Below, one piece after another: positions 42,500 to 42,626 of a stretch of DNA of 42,626 bases. Within the stretch, counting starts at the first letter, position 1; every line of letters starts with the position of its first letter. The stretch is from NCBI RefSeq assembly GCF_902806695.1, contig NZ_CADCXN010000060.1:1-42626 (forward strand), read 5' to 3'. The translations under genes were made by a program, and so were the position numbers. The stretch comes from Candidatus Methylobacter favarea (lineage in GTDB: Bacteria > Pseudomonadota > Gammaproteobacteria > Methylococcales > Methylomonadaceae). The notes beneath the pieces were generated by a model. That model saw only the letters and a program-made list of their open reading frames with translations, was not told where the DNA came from and made no database searches.

Positions 42500-42626
42500 A
42501 ATGATGATATGGACTCCTCCTTACCCACACGGTGTCATAAAATGCACCCAATGATATAACGGAGCAAAGAGGAGCCCGACATGAATAATAACGCAGTTGG
42601 TTTGGATATTTCAAAAAACGTTTTCC
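42500..42626 (+). mobile_element. Left end of an IS110-family element (partial)
   Basis: It is recognised from the transposase start at 42581 and the about 80-90 base leader before it. In that leader, GGACTCCTC (42511-42519) and GAGGAGCCC (42570-42578) are near-inverted repeats. The exact left boundary is not fixed by the sequence; the rest lies outside the window. Confidence 0.5.
42581..42626 (+). CDS. IS110-family transposase, N-terminus (partial)
   Basis: The first 15 residues, MNNNAVGLDISKNVF, match the conserved start of IS110-family (DEDD) transposases, in which the Asp of the G(L/I)D motif is the first catalytic residue. GAGGAG precedes the ATG by seven bases. The gene runs off the window. 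Confidence 0.75.
   Translation, partial: MNNNAVGLDISKNVF

Noticed and set aside
1-42626. CRISPR array
   Set aside because: No regularly spaced repeats of 24-40 bases were found anywhere in the window.

Overview
The window reads as chromosome of a gammaproteobacterial methanotroph (Methylococcaceae type, near Methylobacter/Methylomonas/Methylomicrobium). The evidence is a Pseudomonas-type flagellar regulon, a four-gene sucrose operon in the order known from Methylomicrobium alcaliphilum (sps-spp-fruK-ams), an NAD-dependent formate dehydrogenase very like the Pseudomonas sp. 101 enzyme, and an aconitase. Assignments rest on motif and family recognition by eye; no database search was run.

Region 1 (1-5670) is an AT-rich accessory junction. 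It starts with the right end of an IS21-family element (istB tail plus terminal repeat) that has cut off the 5' part of a coiled-coil/HEAT-repeat gene. Next, on the minus strand, is a compact RiPP locus: a short precursor ending in YDRVHNRHNR, a radical SAM/SPASM maturase, a 2OG-Fe(II) oxygenase and a HEXXH-motif protein. This matches the YhhA/YhhB/YhhC type of cyclophane-forming system. Each of the three enzyme genes carries one frameshift, while the precursor is intact. The 3' half of a tRNA-Lys(CTT) gene follows (probable attachment-site scar), then a heavily mutated IS5-family transposase.

Region 2 (5674-18541) is one long minus-strand flagellar run: fliL-fliM-fliN-fliO-fliP-fliQ-fliR-flhB-flhA-flhF-flhG-fliA, then motC-motD, a small acidic protein and a DUF2802 protein. 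The che genes that usually sit between fliA and motC, or beside motD, are absent here.

Region 3 (18852-24739) is the sucrose operon, read sps (with a C-terminal phosphatase-like domain), spp, fruK, ams. In methanotrophs sucrose is a compatible solute and carbon store.

Region 4 (25071-33069) holds metabolic singletons: an M23 peptidase, an aldehyde dehydrogenase divergent from an aconitase, formate dehydrogenase with a strong terminator, a MazG-like protein, a bacterioferritin and a RibD-C reductase.

Region 5 (33169-40937) is metal/metalloid resistance. The ars operon arsR-arsI-arsC-acr3 has two matching operator palindromes, but its acr3 pump gene is wrecked by a stop codon and a large internal deletion. 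A complete CzcCBA-type RND efflux operon is next to it.

Region 6 (40938-42626) is again eroded: receiver-domain remnants before an intact Hpt protein, a truncated 3' gene fragment, and the start of an IS110-family transposase running off the window.
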